Assembly: GCA_003281005.1 (NCBI GenBank)
Contig: QCDE01000008.1
Location: 1-49,514 of the forward strand
Direction of reading: 5' to 3'
Length of the DNA: 49,514 nucleotides
Source of the DNA: Pelagibacteraceae bacterium AG-349-O05
GTDB lineage: Bacteria; Pseudomonadota; Alphaproteobacteria; Pelagibacterales; Pelagibacteraceae
The position numbers and the translations under genes are program-made. The first letter of the stretch is position 1. Every line of letters starts with the position of its first letter. Shown here one piece after another: positions 44,758 through 49,514 of this stretch. Below the pieces are notes generated by a model. That model had not been told where the DNA came from, did not search any database, and saw only the letters and a program-made list of their open reading frames with translations.

Positions 44758-46569
44758 TTAGTGTGATTTACCAAGAATTGATTTACCACTTGGTACACGC
44801 ACGTCATCAACCATTTTTTGAGTAGCTTTATCTGGTTCTGCAGTCATTAAACTAACTACAACCATTAAAACTAAACTAACAGCTGATCCGAAGATACCAA
44901 ATGTTAACTGTGTAATTCCTAGGAATCCACTTCCACCAGTTCGTACCCAAACTAAGTACCAAGCACCGGCGGCTAGACCACCTAGCATACCAGCAATCGC
45001 ACCTTGTCTATTAGCTCTCTTCCACCAAACACCAAGTACAAGTGGGAAGAACAATCCAGACATCGCAAAATCAAAAGCCCAGATAACCGAACCTAAGATT
45101 CCTTGAATCTCCATTGCTGCAATAGTTGCTCCAGCAAAACCAATTATTACAAGTAATACCCTTGCAACAAGTAGTCTTTTTGCAGTTTCCGCTTTTGGAT
45201 CAATGATCTTATAGTAAACATCATGTGATATAGCGTTTGCAATTGCTAGAATCAAACCATCAGCAGTAGACATGGCAGCTGCCATACCTCCCGCAGCAAC
45301 TAGACCTGAAATTACATAAGGTAATCCAGCTATCTCTGGAGTTGCTAATACAACGGCTTTACCACCCATGAAGAACTCATTCAATTCAAGAGTTCCATTT
45401 CCGTTAAAGTCGCTGATGAACATTAGGTTTGCTTGGTTCCAGTTTTGGTACCAATCTATCGCTTCCACTTCTGCAAATGTCTTACCGATAATACCAGTTG
45501 GTAAATTCGGGTCGATCAATGATAACTTAGATAATGTAGCTAACATTGGAGCAGAAGAATAAAGTAGGAAGATAAAGAATAATGACCAACCTACTGATTT
45601 TCTAGCTGCTTTTACACTTGGAGTAGTAAAGTATCTCATCATCACGTGCGGTAATGAAGCTGTTCCCATCATCATCGCTAATGCTAATGAAATAAATGCC
45701 CAAGGTGTAGCGTTAACTGCAGAGTGAGCTTTAGTTATTCCTGCTAAGCCTTTAGGTACTGATTTTAGATCAGCAGCTGCGTTTTTAACAAAACCAAACT
45801 GTTGTTCTAACTCACCAATTCTAGCTACCTCATCAGCTAACATGAAGTGAGGGAAGAAACCCGCACCCATTTTGTTACTGATCCAGAATACTGGAAGCAG
45901 GTAAGCTATAATTAGTACGATATATTGCGCAACCTGTGTCCAAGTCACCCCTCTCATACCACCTAACATTGAACATAATAAAATACTTACTAGTCCAACA
46001 TAAACTGCGTATTGGAATGGGATATCAAGTGCAACAGATGCAATAGTACCTGTAGCGTTAATTTGTGCAGTTACATAAGTAAATGAAGCAACAGTTAAAA
46101 CGACCACTGCGCTAAATCTTGCTAGATTACCACCGTATCTTGTACCTATAAAATCTGGGACTGTATAACAGCCAAATTTTCTTAAGTATGGTGCTAATAA
46201 AGATGCAACAAGCACGTAACCACCAGTCCAACCTACAAGTAGTGCCATATAACCGTAACCTTTAAAGTAAATACCACCCGCCATTGCAACGAATGAAGCA
46301 CCAGACATCCAGTCTGCTGCAGTCGCCATTCCGTTGAAGACTGTTGGTACTTGCCTACCAGCTACGTAATATGCATCTGCTTGGGCTGTTCTTGATAGCC
46401 AACCGATTAATGCATAGATGAATACAGTAAATGCAACAAAAGCGATACCGATCGCTTTAGCTGTCATACCCATCTGTTCAGCAATTGCCATAATGATTAT
46501 GAAACCTATAAATCCTCCGGTATAGATCCCGTAAACTTTAGGCAAATTATCTATGAAATTACCTTTCAT
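44758..46569 (-). CDS. Sodium:solute symporter, large subunit (VC_2705/ActP-like)
   Basis: 603-residue SSS-family transporter with about 13 membrane segments. WLSRTAQADAYYVAGRQVP, FNGMATAADWMSGASFVAMAGGIY and the sodium-site helix GLVAAGGMAAAMSTADGLILAIANAISHD are typical of the acetate-permease-like branch. A soluble loop between helices contains DFNGNGTLELNE (387-398), a canonical-looking EF-hand calcium loop. It follows a DUF4212 small subunit, the pairing of the VC_2705 subfamily. Likely substrate is a small carboxylate (the nearby acs favours acetate), but this is inference. Codon use is enriched for G/C relative to neighbours, suggesting high expression. Confidence 0.9.
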   Translation of the reverse strand: MKGNFIDNLPKVYGIYTGGFIGFIIIMAIAEQMGMTAKAIGIAFVAFTVFIYALIGWLSRTAQADAYYVAGRQVPTVFNGMATAADWMSGASFVAMAGGIYFKGYGYMALLVGWTGGYVLVASLLAPYLRKFGCYTVPDFIGTRYGGNLARFSAVVVLTVASFTYVTAQINATGTIASVALDIPFQYAVYVGLVSILLCSMLGGMRGVTWTQVAQYIVLIIAYLLPVFWISNKMGAGFFPHFMLADEVARIGELEQQFGFVKNAAADLKSVPKGLAGITKAHSAVNATPWAFISLALAMMMGTASLPHVMMRYFTTPSVKAARKSVGWSLFFIFLLYSSAPMLATLSKLSLIDPNLPTGIIGKTFAEVEAIDWYQNWNQANLMFISDFNGNGTLELNEFFMGGKAVVLATPEIAGLPYVISGLVAAGGMAAAMSTADGLILAIANAISHDVYYKIIDPKAETAKRLLVARVLLVIIGFAGATIAAMEIQGILGSVIWAFDFAMSGLFFPLVLGVWWKRANRQGAIAGMLGGLAAGAWYLVWVRTGGSGFLGITQLTFGIFGSAVSLVLMVVVSLMTAEPDKATQKMVDDVRVPSGKSILGKSH

Positions 46570-46829
46570 TATTCGTCCTCTCTTTCACTAAAGCCGAACT
46601 CTTCATCGATTTTTTCCTGTCTATTCGCAAACCAGAAAATTAAGATTACGAAAGCACCAAGAGATCCCTGACACGTAAACCAATATGTCCATGGATAACC
46701 GAAAGGTCCTGTGACCTTGTTCATTTCAGCTCCAAAGAGAAAGATGCCAATTGAGAAAACAAACCAGATTGCCAGTGTTATAAATAACAATCCCCTGGTT
46801 TTTTCCCAGTGTTTTTGTTGATTTGACAT
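46569..46829 (-). CDS. DUF4212 sodium:solute symporter small subunit
   Basis: 86 residues with two membrane helices (about 14-33 and 48-66). GPFGYPWTYWFTCQGSLGAFVILIFWFANRQEKIDEEFGF is split as the GPFGYPWTYWFTCQGSLGAF and VILIFWFANRQEKIDEEFGF blocks diagnostic of DUF4212 (TIGR03647). It shares one base with the transporter start and presumably forms a complex with it. A good ribosome site GAGAGG precedes its ATG. Confidence 0.93.
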   Translation of the reverse strand: MSNQQKHWEKTRGLLFITLAIWFVFSIGIFLFGAEMNKVTGPFGYPWTYWFTCQGSLGAFVILIFWFANRQEKIDEEFGFSEREDE

Positions 46830-46964
46830 TTATACCTCTCTATTTAGTTATAACTGGTTGAAACCATAACCATTATGAGGGTTTTGAAAAGACCTAAAAT
46901 TCACCATATTAGGTACTTATTTACTTACTTTTTTAAGATATAATTGGCGCACTTACAAATTAAC
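46830..46964. promoter_or_regulatory. Symporter / 46965 gene divergent promoter region
   Basis: 135 bp between divergent starts. A short inverted repeat ACCTAA (46892-46897) and TTAGGT (46909-46914) with an 11-base loop is visible, and could be an operator. No clear -10/-35 pair stands out above the AT background. Confidence 0.3.
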
Positions 46965-47584
46965 ATGGGAAAATACAAATTAACTTGGAGAGATATAAAA
47001 CTTGAGGATTTCAAAACATATTTATTCGCCATGTTTAAGGCGTTTATTCCAAAGAAAAAAATAAAAACTTTAGATGAATTAGAGCAATTTATTCAAACAA
47101 AATCTGCTTGGGCAACCCAAGTTACATTATATAATTATTTAAAAACTAGAATGGGAACAAGATACGTTCTTCATTTTGATAATGATGAATTTATGTCATC
47201 AGTAAATCTTGCTAAATGGAATATTTATTCGGTTGCATTACAAGATTTAACTTTTTTTACTTTTTCATATTTAAAAGTTAATTTTAATTATCAGGATATT
47301 CATAAAGCAAACGAAATTTTCAATAAAATTTTAGATGACGAAATTTCTAATAAGATGCCGTTAGATATTATTGATGAAGCTAGGAAAAGTTTTGATGAAC
47401 GATTAGAGAAAATAAATTGGGATGTTTATTATCAAGACTTACCTTTTAATCCTAGTGCTCTTTGTTTATATAAGTGGGCTCCGATTGCAGACGAATTAAA
47501 AACTTTAGATCGAAAGATTGTTTTAAATTCGATGATTTTAAAATGGGACGTTGTTAAACAAGAGTTTAAAGATTTAATTCAGTT

Positions 47585-47588
<4 letters not shown>
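46965..47588 (+). CDS. Conserved-looking hypothetical protein
   Basis: 207 residues from ATG 46965 (a TTG at 46944 would add seven). I do not recognise a domain. It is soluble, mildly acidic and mixed alpha/beta. Notable stretches are [63 protein letters not shown] and [21 protein letters not shown]. It is flanked by the symporter operon (divergent) and acs (convergent, 4-bp overlap), so a link to acetate use is only positional. Confidence 0.78.

Positions 47589-49514
<1,926 letters not shown>

Noticed and set aside
46892..46914. ACCTAA...TTAGGT repeat as a terminator
   Set aside because: Six-base AT-rich arms, an 11-base loop and no T-run; at best a weak operator.

Overview
This is a very AT-rich, tightly packed alphaproteobacterial chromosome segment. 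Gene content, codon use, short proteins, 1-4 nt gene overlaps and a plain general porin all point to a SAR11 / Candidatus Pelagibacter-type marine bacterium. That assignment is inferred from gene order and composition, not from a database match. I see no insertion sequence, prophage, CRISPR array or rRNA. No stretch over 300 bases lacks a gene; the longest gaps are 20529-20794 (266 bp, presumptive replication origin) and 6306-6523 (218 bp, porin/lipoprotein promoter region).

Layout. 1-2244: lysine biosynthesis and repair block (dapB, cut by the window edge; nth; pfkB-type kinase), followed on the other strand by a 38-codon ribosome-rescue gene resembling arfA. 2407-5281: small singletons (2OG-Fe oxygenase-like protein, winged-helix regulator, YkuD transpeptidase, YggS PLP protein, ThiE-like protein). 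5282-6305: bidirectional terminator and the major porin. 6524-11087: DUF3576 lipoprotein, leuS, lptE and holA, a typical alphaproteobacterial order. 11077-20528 (all minus): parB, parA, rsmG (with a perfect parS site inside it), mnmG, mnmE, rho, hemJ, hemH, hemE. 20529-20794: candidate oriC with DnaA-box-like sites and a 10-bp inverted repeat. 20795-24214 (all plus): PPDK regulator, maf, aroE, coaE, dnaQ. Then secB-fxsA (minus), a Tim44-like gene and smr (plus), hslVU (minus) and the hisBHAFE-HIT-GNAT operon (plus, 28094-31927).

31924-36338: lolA and ftsK (minus), a UbiH-family hydroxylase, and a Lon-N domain protein. 36388-40150 looks like a small accessory patch: a TPR sulfotransferase, a TPR/Cys-rich protein of unknown function, tRNA-Gly(GCC) and an FkbM methyltransferase. 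40143-44689 returns to core metabolism (phhB, purH, heparinase-like gene, rpe, YggT-like gene). 44723-49514 holds a two-component sodium:solute symporter (large subunit plus DUF4212 small subunit), an unknown gene, and acs, whose 5' end is cut by the window.

The genes from about 11 to 31 kb form the classic alphaproteobacterial origin neighbourhood. Segregation (ParAB-parS), tRNA U34 modification (MnmEG), heme synthesis, DNA polymerase III subunits and proteases are transcribed mostly away from the origin. Envelope functions (porin, LptE, LolA, SecB, FtsK, lipoproteins) are spread through the window. I did not find a clearly undescribed multi-gene system. The best leads are single-gene or site-level: the arfA-like mini-gene, the origin and parS sites, an EF-hand-like loop in the symporter, the Cys-rich TPR protein, and a ThiE-like protein lacking the canonical active-site motifs.
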